A stretch of 64,000 nucleotides of DNA from Zingiber officinale. Lineage: Eukaryota; Streptophyta; Magnoliopsida; Zingiberales; Zingiberaceae. Each line of letters starts with the position of its first letter. Position 1 is the first letter of the stretch. The stretch spans positions 75,882,744-75,946,743 of the forward strand of contig NC_055998.1 of assembly GCF_018446385.1 (NCBI RefSeq), written 5' to 3'. The translations under genes and the position numbers were made by a program. The notes under the pieces were generated by a model that ran no database searches, was not told where the DNA came from, and saw nothing but the letters and a program-made list of their open reading frames with translations. This document shows positions 1 through 12,429 of this stretch, piece after piece.

Positions 1-615
1 GTTAAGTTCATTGTAATCAATTAGCGGATGACTAAACTGAATAACTTAACTTGATCACTGCATGTTTGGTATTTAACGCCTAGACTTATATTGATGCACT
101 GACATAAGCATCTTAAGTCCAGGCAATTAGCCTATACATCTCACCCCTTTCTATGTTTGTCAATCACAAGCAAGGTAAACCTAGAGTGTTAGTGAGATGC
201 TCAAATACCAGTCCTAGGGGAACATGATTTCTAGGGGATTTTTTTAGTCTAAGGCTAAAATTGTTTTGAAATTCTAAAAGTAGGAAAAAAATTTTAAAAA
301 AGGATAAAACAATTTTAACCTAGAATTTAAAACAGTCATTTTTAAAATAATTTTGAATTTTGAAAATCCTAGTCTATTAATTTAAAGCAGAATCAATCAA
401 ATCTGAAGGGACAATCAATAGATCAAGATGTACTATAAGATCTGTAACAGTGTCATAACAGAGTTATATAACAAATATAACTACTGAGATGATGAAGGAG
501 GTGGTCCAGAACCCAGAGAACGAAGTAATGCCAACAGCTCAGTATGTCGGGTCCGGTCATCCTCTCGTATGTTTCGTCGCAAGTCGGAGATCTCCTACCG
601 CACATCTCATTGTAA
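1..615 (-). other. Copia-A internal DNA without a supportable gene
   Basis: This stretch lies downstream (minus strand) of the Transposase_32-like coding part. It is AT-rich with a run of A/T tracts around 240-400. The short plus-strand reading frame at 489-788 is antisense to the end of the Transposase_32 frame and shows no family features. It is probably 3' non-coding or intronic sequence of the disrupted gene or of Copia-A. No LTR boundary was found here. Confidence 0.35.
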
Positions 616-1420
616 GTCAGAGACCTCCTGTCGCACCTCTTGTCGTAAGTCGGAGACCTCTCGCCGTATGTCTCGATGAAACTCGGAGGACTCCTGCTGG
701 AGGCTCGACATCGCTCTCTCTAGTCCGGATACTTGATCGGCTAGAGTGCGAGGAGCGGGACGTGGGGCTCGAGCTGGTGCTGGGGTAGGAACTCATCCTG
801 CTCTGCCTCCTCTTGCTGGGCATCTGGGTCAGGCTGGTGCTGTGCCCCCCCCCCCTCTGCCAAGTCATGATACCCTCACCATCTATATGAATACTAACTA
901 GGGAAAAGTTTCTAGCTCCTATAACGTCAAACTTGGTCATATAGCGGATGTCACCTCTGGTGACATCAATGCCCAAAGAGGACATATATGCTGTCAAAAT
1001 GTGACAGTAGGGCATATGAACTCGCTCGCTAGTCACGTATCCAGCCGAGTAGATAATGGTGGAAAAGATATGTAGGCTAATGTCAATATCTAACCTATGA
1101 CATAGGGCATAGAGGAGAAAAGAGTGGAATGGGCGCATCATCGCGATGTCGCGAGTGCTCAGTGGTAGAATGCAAAAGACTAAGACCCTATAAAGGGTGT
1201 AGTCCTGGACTCGAAGGGTAACTGACCTAAACTGGGTCACAGTGGGTACTCGCTCGCCCCTAAAAAAATACGAATAAATCGTATCAATAGTAATATGCGA
1301 GTAGGGATCTCCAAATGGTAGCTCCCTGGGAGGATAGCACTGAAAGGGACAGGTGGATGACCGTACATCCAAAAAGTCCTGGATGGTAGTAAGGGATAGC
1401 GTGACATTAGTGACAGCTGT
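616..1420 (-). pseudogene. Transposase_32-like protein, C-terminal part (split by Gypsy-A)
   Basis: The minus frame from 1420 to 617 reads through a helical region around 'FHSFLLYALCHRLDIDIS' and a following 'HMPYCHILTAYMSSLGID'. This resembles the plant Transposase_32 family (a domain of unknown function common in repeat-associated plant ORFs). The N-terminal part is at 28882-29267 on the same strand. Removing Gypsy-A and one 5-bp duplication joins the two halves in frame (both sides checked by codon phase). A C10 tract (around 847-856) in the tail probably marks a frameshift, because the residues after it look like an out-of-frame Ser/Arg-rich tail. The family assignment is from general pattern, not a search. 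Confidence 0.55.
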
Positions 1421-2168
1421 TGTAACACCCCCACCCTCCTCTCTACTAGTCTGTGAGGGTGGGATGTTACTGTACTATTAACTTTACTTAACTACTGTTG
1501 CTCACATGCTGATAATTATACTTATAACTCTTTACAAACTTGAAACATGCAATAAGTAACAGCTGGAAACATAAATAACTCGTCTAATACATTCTACTCA
1601 ATTATTTGTTCTCAACTAAAACTATATATATTAATATGAACATGCTAAAACTATATATTAATCTGAACATGCATGCAACAATAATACAACTTAGATAACA
1701 GAACTAATGTGTATAGCAAATAAAAGGAAGAATTCTAAAACTTAAAATATTCAATGAACAAATCCAGCAACATGAAAGAATAATCCCAATAGTCTAAATA
1801 CAAAATCTTAATGAATTCTTAAGCAAAATCCCAAGGCTTCCATAGTCCAGACATCACACATCCATCCACACCTCCTTGTCGCCTTCCTTCACTATAGCTT
1901 TCCTTTTCCTTTATCTGCAGTAAGAGGAAATGCAACTATAAGAAGAATGCTTAGTAAGCGCTATCTAACTCACAAAACTCGAATATGCATCTGAACAGGA
2001 AGAAATCTAAGAACTGAATGCTTTAAAAGAAATACTACTCATGCTCATCTAATAACAAGGAAATCAAAACAGACTGAAATGCTAAACATGTAAAGTTGCT
2101 CATGCTCATCTAATAGCAATAAGAAAATCTAAACATGTAAGAATAAAAGAACTAAGCTTGCTGAATTC
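1421..2168 (-). repeat. Gypsy-A 3' LTR, first segment (before CACTA)
   Basis: It begins TGTAACACCCCCACC and matches 26439-27186 base for base with few changes. It is cut at 2168/2169 by the CACTA terminus. The LTR resumes at 19932 after the duplicated ATT. Confidence 0.95.
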
Positions 2169-2395
2169 ACTACAAGAAAAACCCTCATAGACATCGGTGG
2201 AACAACAACGGTTTTAAGCAAAACCCGATGTATTTGAGTATTTTACACCAGTTTTTCCAAAAATCGATGTCTATGAGCGCAGATTTTCGCTCATAGACAT
2301 CGGTTTTTTAGCCAATGTCTATAAGCGCCTTTTTTTCATTAATAGACACCGATTTTAACAGCGGTTTTTAAAACCTGGTGTCTATGATAAATAAA
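2169..2395. repeat. CACTA left terminal inverted repeat and subterminal repeats
   Basis: The TIR is at 2169-2205. It is followed by direct and inverted copies of a 'TAGACATCGGTTTT'-like unit (for example near 2268, 2297, 2341 and 2375). Such subterminal units are the usual transposase-binding sites of CACTA elements. Confidence 0.85.
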
Positions 2396-2870
2396 ATAAT
2401 TTAATTTTTCCACCAATACTTAGCCAAAATTTACAACACTTCACTCTTCCCTCCAAACCTAAACCTTCCTCTTCCTAGATCGCGTCATCCTTCCCCTTCC
2501 TAGATAGACGCCCCTTCCTCTCCCGATCAGAATCAACACACGACTCCCTCCCTTGTGAGGTCTGCGGAATGCCCTGCTTTCCAAAACGACCACATCCATA
2601 TCCTCTTTCCCCTTCCCTTCTCCTCTCCCTTCCATCTTTGCCCTCTCGCGGGTTGCTCCATCTCTTAGGGTTTCTTCTCCTCATGCTTTCTGGTTTCTCC
2701 GTTGATTCGTTGGTGGCCTTTTCCCCGGAAATCATCTTGATTCCGTTGCTATTTTCGCTGCTGGTGCTCGGATTTGGCTCCTCGGGGCTGCTCCTTCGTC
2801 GTCTGCACTCATGGCGGCTCTCGTCAAACGCGTAGGTGATCCCTCGTTGATCCTTGTATGCTTAGCTTGT
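2396..2870 (+). pseudogene. Probable captured promoter/5' exon of an unrecognised host gene
   Basis: A CT-rich, GC-richer stretch (2430-2830) looks like a plant 5' UTR. It ends with a short open frame starting ATG at about 2811 ('MAALVKR') and a GT at the codon boundary that could be a splice donor. Composition is unlike the AT-rich transposon around it. I do not recognise the protein. It may be the 5' end of one of the gene fragments that follow. Confidence 0.3.
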
Positions 2871-3548
2871 TTCTTAGTGCTTTCTTGGAGGAAATCGATC
2901 GGCTTTGGGCTAGATCTGTTGGGATTTTTTAGTTCCTTGTTGGAATTTCTTCGCGCTGGTTGTTTGGATGGCTAGACTTTCTTTTGAGGGGTTAAAAGCT
3001 TGTTAAATTAAGGTGATGGTGTAGATCTATTAATATTTTTTAGTATTTACTTTTATTCTTGGTTTTGACTTCGCTTCTCAGGTCAGAGGTACAAATCTTT
3101 GATTGGTTTTGCTTCTGCTTCATTTTTTTTAGAGGGACAATTAGGGACCTTCAAGGTGACGCAAAGGCAAAGCAACCCTCCAAAATAAAATTTTGCAGCT
3201 TGTTGATTGCAAGACAGTACTAGCGATTTGAAATTTTGATGGATTACTAAGTTGCAAGACGAATCTTAGAAGGCTTGTTGAACTTCTGGTTGATGTATTA
3301 TTGCTCTGGTGAATGTTCTCTAGATTAGCATATTATGTGGTCTTCGATAATAGGATGCTAATAAGTATAACGCCCATATAAAAGATGATTCATTAGTTCT
3401 TGCACTGCAATATATTTTCTAGTACGCATAGTTCTTCAATTTGAGGAAACTGGTGTAATGTCTTTTACATGTTAAGATTAAGTTTTGATATGTTCCATAT
3501 TAGTATAGCCCATGAGTTTTTTCTTATGCCACATGATATCAGAATGGA

Positions 3549-3853
3549 GTGCTGTTTACTAGTGGAGAGGATCGCTGTCTCAGTGCTCTGGGGATATGAG
3601 AAGTGGGGAAATCGCATATAGCTTTGAAAATGCACATTCAACTCGGGTGAAAGGACTTGTTGTTTTGAAAAATCGAAGCAAGTCCGAGACTTCTGATGAA
3701 TCAAATCTGATTGCTTCTGCATCCTCGGATGGTATGATACGCGTGTGGGATGCTAGGATGACTGCTAAAGATAAACCAAATCATTTGGCTGAGGCTGATA
3801 CGAAATCTAGACTAACTTGTCTTGCTGGTTCATTTAAGAAATGTGAGTTATAG
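3549..3853 (+). pseudogene. Captured fragment of a WD40-repeat gene (PAK1IP1/MAK11-like)
   Basis: The frame from 3596 encodes 'MRSGEIAYSFENAHSTRVKG' and later 'IASASSDGMIRVWDAR', a classic WD40 blade ending in the WD dipeptide. The order and wording match plant p21-activated-kinase-interacting protein 1-like (MAK11, ribosome biogenesis) proteins. Upstream, 3549-3595 continues the homology ('LFTSGEDR') but is shifted by a base. The frame ends at a GTGAGT that looks like a splice donor (3843), so genomic DNA rather than a cDNA was captured. The fragment covers perhaps one and a half blades of seven. It cannot make a working protein. Confidence 0.65.
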
Positions 3854-3876
3854 GAGCTTTCTGCTTTATATATATA

Positions 3877-6191
3877 TGTTGGAGTGTATACTGAAAGCCT
3901 AAGCTTTGTAAACATTCATTATGAATAAAGAATCACATTTGGTCAAATTATCTACATTTGTTTGTAGTTGTTCAATTAATTTATATTGTAAATAATATAG
4001 TATGTGGTGTCACATGCAGAAGATGATGTTATCAGTACCTTATAAATTATAAACAGTAGCTCACGACCAAAATGGAAAGGAACAAACCATTAGTAGGTCG
4101 TAGTGTAATTAGGTATTAGTTTATCTTGACTATATAATTACACTAGTACACTTAGAGTGTAATGAGTAGGACCATTTGAGGTCGTTTCTTTTATACTGAC
4201 TTTATAAAGAAACAAAGTCCTCGGTTATTATGGAAGTGTGTGCTCTTAATCCTAATATAATAATAATCACATATATTTGATATTTATTTCTTTAATTTAT
4301 CTATGGGTGAGATTTAGTTCGATGAATCAATAAGCCCGATAAGTTGGGAAATGGTATCACTTATAGTGTGTGTTGTTGATTATAGAAGGAAACTGTGTCC
4401 TAGAGATACTAGGTTGATAATGTCCTCAAGAGGAGCTCATAAGGATTGTCATGTTAAACCCTGCAGGTGGACTTAGTCCGACATGATGATAAGGTTGAGT
4501 GGTACTACTCTTGGACTAAGATATTAATTAAATGAGTTGTCAGTAACTCACTTAATTAGTGGACATTCGATATCTTAAACACAGGGAGACTAACACACTC
4601 ATAATAAGAAGGAGCCCAAAAATGTAATTTGGGATTGATGCGGTAGTTCAATAATAGTTCTCTAGTGGAATGAATTATTATTGATAAAATTAAGTTGTGT
4701 GTTCGGGGCGAACACGGGATGCTTAATTTTATCGGGAGACCAAAACCAATTCCTCCTCTCGGTCCCTATCGTAGCCTCTTATTTATAGAGTACTATACCC
4801 ACCTATACCCACCCAAAGGGGGCCGGCCAAGCTAGCTTGGGAACCAAGCTAGGGCCGGCCGACCCTAGCTTGAACCCAAGCTAGAGGGGTCGGCCATATT
4901 AAATTAAAAAGAATTTTAATTTTAATATTTATTATGTGGAAGATATAATTTATTAAAGAGAATTAAAATTAAAATATCTCTCTTGTAAAAGATCTACAAA
5001 AGATTAAAGAAAGAGATTAGATCTCTTTCCTTATTTGTAGATTGGTGAGATATTTTAAAATTGAAATTATAGAAATTTCTTTTTATCAACCATGAAGAGA
5101 TTTTGAAGAGAAATTTTATTTTTAAAATGTCCGAAACAAATTAGGAAGTTTTAATTTGTTGATTAAAACTTGTCTAATTTATTTTTTGGTGGCCGGCAAT
5201 TATAGTTTAATTGGGAAATTTTATTTTATTTTTCTCAATTAAATCATGTCAAGGAAATTAAGGAAATTTTATTGTAATTAAATTTCCTAATTTGCATAGG
5301 CCAAGGAATATAAAAGAAGGGGTGAGGGTGCCTTCAGTGACAACCTCTTTTGTTCCTTGGTTTGGCCGGCCATCATCATCCTCTCCCTCTCTTCCTCTTG
5401 TGGTGGCCGAACCTCTCTCTCCCCTTGGAGCTCTTGTGGTGGCCGGATACTACTTGGAGAAGAAGAAGAAGAAGGAGAGAAAGCTAGCATCTCTTGGAGC
5501 TTGGTTGGTGTTTTGATCTTCTTCCTTGGTGAAGCTTCCTTATTGTTGGCCGAACCTAGCTAGGAGGAGAAGAAGGTGGTTGGTGGTTTCTCATCTAGGA
5601 AGATCGTTGCCCACACAACGTCCGAGGTTAGAAGAGGAATACGGTAGAAGATCAAGAGGTCTTTCTAGAAGGTATAACTAGTAATTTTTCCTTTCCGCAT
5701 CATGCTAGTTATTTATGAAAATAATACCAAATACAAGAGGCTTACATTCTAGTATTTCGAATATGTTTTTCGAAGTTTTGTTCTTTTGTTTTTTTTCCCT
5801 TGTGATTTGATTGTTCTTTTTGGTTAACCTAAAGTTATTTTAGGAAATTAAATATTAGATTTCTATAAAAGGTTTTGTCTAGTCGGTGGTGGTTGCTCCC
5901 ATATCCAAGAAGGTCATGTGCCTCACCACTTCAGTACTGGGAACCAATTATGGAAATTAATATTTAATGGAATTAATAACTAAAGGTGATTTGGATCAAA
6001 CGTGTTAAGTTCCGCAGGAGATCCAAGTCAAAACCTAAAAGAACATATAGATTAAGTTTTGGATCAAACGTGTTAAGTTCCGCAGGCGATCCAAAATTTA
6101 ATTTAAAAGAACACATGGTAGCTAGGAAAAGGTTCAGACCTTTGTACAAAATTTTTGTACAGTGGAACCTCTAGGTTTTCCGAGTAGCAAC

Positions 6192-6196
<5 letters not shown>
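3877..6196 (+). mobile_element. Solo LTR of the Copia-C family
   Basis: It starts TGTTGGAGTGTATACT and ends GCAACCAACA. It matches the two Copia-C LTRs in reverse orientation over most of its 2320 bp. Flanking ATATA on both sides (3872-3876 and 6197-6201) fits a 5-bp target duplication, though the site is itself an AT repeat. No internal sequence is attached, so it probably arose by LTR-LTR recombination. An imperfect tandem repeat of about 75 bp ('GGATCAAACGTGTTAAGTTC' twice) sits at 5993-6105. The 62-aa open frame there is not a gene. Confidence 0.88.
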
Positions 6197-6201
<5 letters not shown>

Positions 6202-6228
<27 letters not shown>

Positions 6229-6896
6229 TTTTGTTATCTTCTTGCCATTAAACATTACTGCTGTGACATCATTATTCAATCCTTTTTGAAATATTTGTGC
6301 AAGGTTACTAAACCTATAGGTTCATTGCTAATGATCTGGTTGTTCAAAGATTCAGTAAGTCCCTATATATGTTAAGGGAAATTTCATTTTACCATCGAGG
6401 TTTGATTGCTTTTTAAAAATGCCTGCTATAATTCTAGGATTTTCAAAATACCCTAGGATATGAAAAGTCTTGTTATTTTACTCTTTCACCAATGAAACTG
6501 TTAAATAACAACAAAATGGTGACTTGGTAGTTTGTGGTTGAAGTGTAAAATGATCATAGACTCAAGAATTTTCAAACTCTAAGGGCCTTTTGATCATCTT
6601 AAATTTCTGCAAGGCATTTTGAAAAAGTAGGTAAAAATTTTAGGGATTAATATGAAGATGTTGAATATTTACTTGCATTATATATCACAGTGCTCTTTGT
6701 AATAGTCTGCAGTGTGTAGAAAACTAATTGTTCATACAAGAAATGTTTGAGATATTTCTAGGCCATCAACAAAATTAAAGATCACCTTTCCTATCATACT
6801 AAAAATGTATTTTAGAAACTGCTGAAAACCACATGTCATAAAAAGAGGGAAAAAGATCACATGTCATATTTTCTAGGCCATCAACAAAATTAAAGA
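6202..6896. other. CACTA interior, no gene seen
   Basis: AT-rich DNA that begins with a TA microsatellite (about 6197-6226). A repeated phrase 'TTTCTAGGCCATCAACAAAATTAAAGATC' variant appears near 6757 and 6869. It is probably intronic sequence of captured genes. Nothing coding was recognised. Confidence 0.4.
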
Positions 6897-7087
6897 TCTT
6901 GCCGTAAGCATAGAGGGAAAAAGTCTTGAAGAGAAGAAATCCTTGCTGGCTAAATGTGAGCTACTACACTTTCTTCAAAGTTAATTGGTGGTGAGAAGGA
7001 ATTTTTTGCAAACATGGTTGTGGAGGCTATCCTTGCAATTGGCAATGATGATAGGCTTAATTTGATTGGGATAAAAAAGGTTAAGCT
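6897..7087 (+). pseudogene. Captured exon of chaperonin subunit CCT7 (TCP-1 eta)
   Basis: The plus strand encodes 'SIEGKSLEEKKSLLAKC', then, after a one-base deletion near 6957, 'SSKLIGGEKEFFANMVVEAI' and 'IGNDDRLNLIGIKK'. This is the apical/intermediate-domain stretch typical of the eta subunit of the cytosolic CCT chaperonin, which folds actin and tubulin. Only about 65 of roughly 560 residues are present. The homology stops at a GGTTAAG that may be the old splice donor, so it was captured as genomic DNA. The frameshift makes it a dead fragment. Confidence 0.75.
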
Positions 7088-7279
7088 TGTATTTCTAACA
7101 TTCTTAACCAGTTCAGTTGATTTGGATTTCATATTACAGTTTTTATACTTAATGGTAGATTGGTAGTACTTGTATACTGCCCCTGTGTTATGTGACGCTA
7201 ACTATATAGATTTACCATTTTTCAAGTGAAGAACTATTTTCACAAATTTGACTGACTTTGATATTGCCCAACGCTAGCA

Positions 7280-7357
7280 ATGGCGGCGGCGGCGGAGGCA
7301 GCAGTCGACGAGGAAGAAGGAGAGCAGATTGTGTTGTTCACTGCTGTCGGTGAATAG
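7280..7357 (+). pseudogene. Possible captured N-terminus of an unrecognised gene
   Basis: An ATG in good context opens a 25-codon frame 'MAAAAEAAVDEEEGEQIV' ending in TAG. GC-rich codons here contrast with the AT-rich surroundings, as in a plant first exon. CT-rich repeats follow (7370-7470) with 'CCACCTCTCGATCT' present twice. The protein was not recognised. Confidence 0.25.
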
Positions 7358-7954
7358 GGTTTGATTTCTTCTCTTCTGGAGGTGTCCACCTCTCGATCTC
7401 TCATTTTCGTGTCGACCACAAGTTCCCACCTCTCGATCTGTTTCTTCTCTTCTGGAGGTGTCCAGTGTAACCTCAGGGTTTGTTGTTGTTCGAGCTGATG
7501 CTTTCTCTAGATTTCGACTGTATTTGTGTGGCTAATCACAGTGATTTTGCAGAGTGAAACAAATCTTGTGCTATAATCTCTCTTGTGGTTACCAAAAGAT
7601 TCCTCCTTTCAGCAACAATCATTTATATGAATCCTTCCGGGACTTCATCTAAAGACTTCTTTTTTCTAGTCGGCAACATTAATCTTTCACTAATACAGGT
7701 TTTGGCATATTGTCTTTCTTTTCTGCATCAAAATCATTTATTTGGTCACTGTCAGTTCCTAAATTAGGCTAGCTTCACTCAAAAAATTATATCATTTCAC
7801 TGCATATTTTTTGGTTCTGTTCTATTTGCTCAACTGCATTAGATCCCAATAGAGCCCAGTGCTCTCATGGGCTCCATGTAAACAAATATTTCTTTTTCTT
7901 TTCCAATTTGGAGCTAGTGTGCTATTATGCTTTCATTTTGTTTGAAGAAAGCTA

Positions 7955-8490
7955 TACTAAAAACAGGGCAACCTATTAATCCTTCATGTCTTTTTCTTGC
8001 TATGAAGGGCTTCCCCTCTGAACGTACTACAGCATGGACTCCATTAAGGAAAAATATTATGGCAGCAGGTGAGTCTCTCTCCTACAATATAGTGTGGTCC
8101 TATGTGGTTGTTTACAAGTTAAGATTCTCAATTAATTTAATCTCTTTTTTCAGTGGTTATTGCCTTCTTAACTTTGCCAAATGTAGATGTCAAGCTGCTT
8201 CTAATTTATTGATCCTACAGTGATTAGACCAGGTTTCTAGCTTATCTGTTTGTAGACTTTAAAACATTTTATCCAACTTGCTGATGCACCAATCAAACTT
8301 TAAGACATCACCATCTTATGAATTCTTTAAAATGTAAACTGTGTTTTATATGTTTTCCTTCTTTTATTCTCCAATCAGGATTGAGTGTAGATTGTTTAAG
8401 GATCATATGCAGAACATGTCTTTGTCTCCTCATGCTGGTCATGGGATTCCTACACAGTCCTTTGAGGAAAATCAAGGGGGTAGAAATTAA
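7955..8490 (+). pseudogene. Captured exon-like fragments of an unrecognised host gene
   Basis: 7955-8069 encodes 'SCLFLAMKGFPSERTTAWTP' and ends at CAG|GTGAGT, a consensus splice donor. About 330 bp later, after an AG acceptor at 8389-8390, 8391-8490 encodes 'FKDHMQNMSLSPHAGHGIPT' and ends in tandem stops. A third piece near 8826-8880 reads 'YMKDIIENFGVDYKDSLPAM' before a GTAATA. The codon-like pieces separated by splice-like signals suggest one captured multi-exon gene. I do not recognise the family. Confidence 0.35.
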
Positions 8491-8880
8491 TAAATGCTAG
8501 GAAATAGGTGATAGTATTGGAAATATGTTGTCAACATGTAAGTTTTTTTGCTTCTTTTCTTACCTTTGTTGAAACATGGTTGTATTTTGATGTGGCAATA
8601 CAATTCCCACTGATTATATGCATGAAGGGCCTTGAAAATGTATAATGTGGAGGCGGGAAGGAAAGGAAAAAAAACAACCAACATGGGTAGTTGTCAAGGT
8701 ATGTCCTTTTGATTAGCAACTGTTTTAATATCCTCGAAGGAGTTATTCCAATATTTCTTTTCTAACATAGGCTCCTCAACAACCGGATGTGGAGTAATGT
8801 GGTTTTTATATCATGCGATATATGAAAGATATAATTGAAAATTTTGGAGTCGACTACAAGGATTCACTTCCAGCAATGGT

Positions 8881-9283
8881 AATAATACAATATCTTCCAT
8901 TTTGCATATAAGCCCTAAAGAAAATTTGTTGCATTTTCCAACACTACTTTAGTATCATATTCGTTGCTCTAGTTGTTGCGCTTGGGGTTTATGAATCCAA
9001 CAAAAAGTGCTTTGGGATTTTCTTGATTTTTTTAAGAGACCTTACCGTTCAAAGATTCCATTGGTCAGTTGCATGCACTAAAGACAGTGGGACAAGAATA
9101 CATATCCTCTCTTGTTTCCCTATTTCAAGTAATTTCTATGTGATTAATTACCACTTCATTCTTTTATGATATGATCTACACATGCACATTATAAACAATA
9201 TACAATAAGCAATGATGATATATGGTGAATTTACTTCTTTACTTATTTCTTGTTTTACTTGATGTATTATTGAGCATCCTCAT
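8881..9283. other. CACTA interior, no gene seen
   Basis: AT-rich DNA between the captured fragments and Copia-C. It ends with CTCAT (9279-9283), the target site duplicated by Copia-C. Confidence 0.4.
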
Positions 9284-12018
9284 TGTTGGTTGCTACTCGG
9301 AAAACCTAGAGGTTCCACTGTACAAAAATTTTGCACAAAGGTCTGAACCTTTTCTTAGCTACCATGTGTTCTTTTAAATTAAATTTTGGATCGCCTGCGG
9401 AACTTAACACGTTTGATCCAAAACTTAATCTATTTGTTCTTTTAGGTTTTGACTTGGATCTCCTGCGGAACTTAACACGTTCGACCCAAATCACCTTAAG
9501 TTATTAATTCCATTAAATATTAATTTCCATAATTGGTTCCCAGTACTGACGTGGCGAGGCACATGGCCTTCTTGGATATGGGAGCAACCACCACCGACTA
9601 GACAAAACCTTTTATGGAAAGCTAATATTTAATTTCCTAAAATAACTTTAGGTTAACCGAAAAGAACAATCAAATCACAAGGAAAAATAAAACAAAAGAA
9701 CACATCATCGAAAAACATATTCGAAATACTAGAATCGTAAGCCTCTTGTATTTGGTATTATTTCCATAAATAACTAGCATGATGCGGAAAGGAAAAATTA
9801 CTAGTTATACCTTCTAGAAAGACCTCTTGATCTTCTACCGTATTCCTCTTCTAGCCTTGGACGTTGTGTGGGCAACGTTCTTTCGAGATGAGAAACCACC
9901 AATCACCTTCTTATTCCTTGCAAGTTTCGGCCATCAAAACATCTTCTAGGATGAAGAGGTTCGGCCACCACCACCATGCTCCAAGGGATGCTAGAAACGA
10001 GGCTTGCTTTCTCTCCTTCTTCTCATTCCTTGATCCGGCCATTAACAAAAGCTCCACCAAGAGATAAGTTTCGGCCAACAAGAGGAGAGGAGAGAAATAG
10101 GGCCGACCACACCACCAAGGAAAAGAAGGAGAAAAATAGAATAGAGTCGTTAGCCTTGAAGCCTCCTCTACCCCCTCTTTTATAATCCTTGATCCTGGCA
10201 AATAAGGAAAATTTAATAAAAATTTCCTTAATTCTTTTTCCATTGAAAAGGAAAAATTATTTAATTAAAATAATTTTCTTTCTCAATTTTATTTGGCCGG
10301 CCACATAAAAGCTACAAACAAGGAGAGTTTTAATTAATTAAAACTTCCTAATTTGTCTCCAGAAATTTATAAAATTTCTCCAATAATTTAATCCGTTCAT
10401 GATTGGTTTATAAAAAGGAAATTTAATAAATTAAAATCTTTCTTTTAAACATGTGGATAAAAAGAAAGTTATCTCTAAAAATTAAAATCTCTTTTAATCT
10501 ACAAATAAGAAAAGATATCAAATCTTTTCTCAATCTAGTTATGTGATTATAGTTTAAGATCAGCACTAGCTCAGTTTTAGCTCAGTTTCAGTTACAGTTT
10601 CAGCTTATTTTCTCCTAGTTGATATCATGAGATAGCTCCATGCTTAGATTTTATTATGCATGCCATGTTTCAGTGTTTATGCCATGTAACTCCAGTATGC
10701 CATGCTTTAACAAATTCAGTGCATGTTTTCAAATAGCATTCTTTAAAAACATGTTTGCATCGTTGCATGTTTTAGTGAGGTAGATGGTTTCTTACTAAGC
10801 TTAAAGCTTACAAATACTACTTTTTCCTTATACTGCAGATAAGGGTAAAGGAAAGATGGACTAGCAGGGGAAGCTGGAGGTCAATGCAGTGATGGTGTGT
10901 GTGGCAGGAACCTGGAATGAAGATCCTTAGGGAGTTTAGCAAATTAAGAATTTAGTTCCTTGTCTTAAGATACTTTTATGCATTTCTAGTGGTTTAAATG
11001 CTATGAACTAATAAGCTTTGCACTATATCATGTTAGAATACTAGTTAATAGATATTAGAACGTTTTCCATGCATTCTATAACTGTTGTGTGAGATTTTGG
11101 CACGAACAAGTGCTGAAATCAGGGGTTCTGATTCAAAATCAGAAACCCAGACCGATCTACAGATCGATCAGGACTGGGCTGTGCCACTGGATCGGTCAGC
11201 CGACCGATCCAGAGCCTTCTTCCGTGCCAGTATCAAGCTGGATCGATCATGGGATCGATCCGACAGCCCAATCGATCCATGGATCGATTGAAATGCCTGA
11301 TTACAGTTAGTAGGACATCCAAGAGGCATAGATTATCTTCCCTAGCATGTGTACAACTCCTAGATACACCTAGAATATTAAGTTCAGATTTTCCAGTAAT
11401 CAGTTTAGCAAAATTTTAATAAATCCAGATTTCCGCAATAGTAATTTAGCACAGCATAATGTAGCGATCGGCCTTACAGCTTAGTTAGTAGAAGGCGGGT
11501 CGTTACAAATCAACAACACACACTATAAGTGATATCATTTCCCAACTTATAGGGCTTATTGATTTATCGAACTAAATCTCACCCATTGATAAATTAAAGA
11601 AATAAATATCAAATATATGTGCTTGTTATTATATTAGGATTAAGAGCACACACTTCCATAATAACTGAGGTCTTTGTTCCTTTATAAAGTCAGTATAAAA
11701 GGAACGACCTCAAATGGTCCTACTCAATACACTCTAAGTGTACTAGTGTAATTATATAGTTAAGATAAACTAATACCTAATTACACTACGACCTTCCAAT
11801 GGTTTGTTCCTTTCCATCTTGGTCGTGAGCTACTGTTTATAATTTATAAGGAACCGATAACATGATCTTCTGTATGTGACACCACACACCATGTTATCTA
11901 CAATATAAATTAATTGAGCAACTACATTTATCATAAATGTAGACATTTGACCAATGTGATTCTTATTTCTAGATAAATGTTTATACCAAAAGCTAGGCTT
12001 TTAGTATACACTCTAACA
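9284..12018 (-). repeat. Copia-C 3' LTR with foreign DNA replacing its middle
   Basis: 9284-10535 matches 16365-17540, and 11509-12018 matches 18402-18910. The stretch corresponding to about 17541-18401 is missing and is replaced by a Gypsy LTR piece (10536-11508). The left end also has an extra 'GCTACTCGGAAAACCTAGAG' segment that the right LTR lacks but the solo LTR has. Confidence 0.85.
10536..11508 (+). repeat. Truncated Gypsy-type LTR fragment inside the Copia-C LTR
   Basis: It ends GGGTCGTTACA, the 3' terminus style of Tekay/Del LTRs, and contains 'TTACTAAGC' and 'CTGCAGATAAGGGTAAAGGA' phrases that have inverted counterparts in the Gypsy-A LTR. The 5' end is missing. It holds a cluster of GATCGATC-type palindromes at 11151-11290. 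Exact left border is approximate. Confidence 0.55.
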
Positions 12019-12429
12019 ATCTCCCACTTATACTAAAAGACTAAGCTGCCATATCTGCTGCCATACATCTGATTCCCAACCCTTCAACATGCCCATCAAA
12101 AGCTCTTGCCTTAAGGACCTTAACCTGATGCAATCTAGGCAGCAACAACTTCTCCTCGTTTATACGATTTCTCGTATTGGGTGGTACTTGCGCTCTATTG
12201 TGTTTACTTGCCTTATAGACTTATGGTTTCTTCGAGTTTGCTACTGCACTAACATTATTACAATAAATTGTAACAATCTTTGGACAAACCAGAAATCATA
12301 TCTAAGTCTATCTTGAGGTTATTGAGTCATTCAGCTTTTATGGCTACCTCAGAGGCTTGCCATATACTAAGCTTCTATGGTGGAGTCCAGAAAAACACCT
12401 ATGCTTATCACTCTTCCATAGTTATGACT

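Noticed and set aside
5986..6174. Recurrent 62-87-aa frame 'MIW(I/V)(K/E)RVKFRRRSKSKPKR' in three places
   Set aside because: It lies inside the Copia-C-family LTRs (also 9306-9494 and 16289-16552), and its repeats come from the tandem DNA repeat there. No sign of selection for protein.
7585..7767. Small plus-strand frame in the CACTA
   Set aside because: AT-rich, hydrophobic, without splice or family support; likely intronic.
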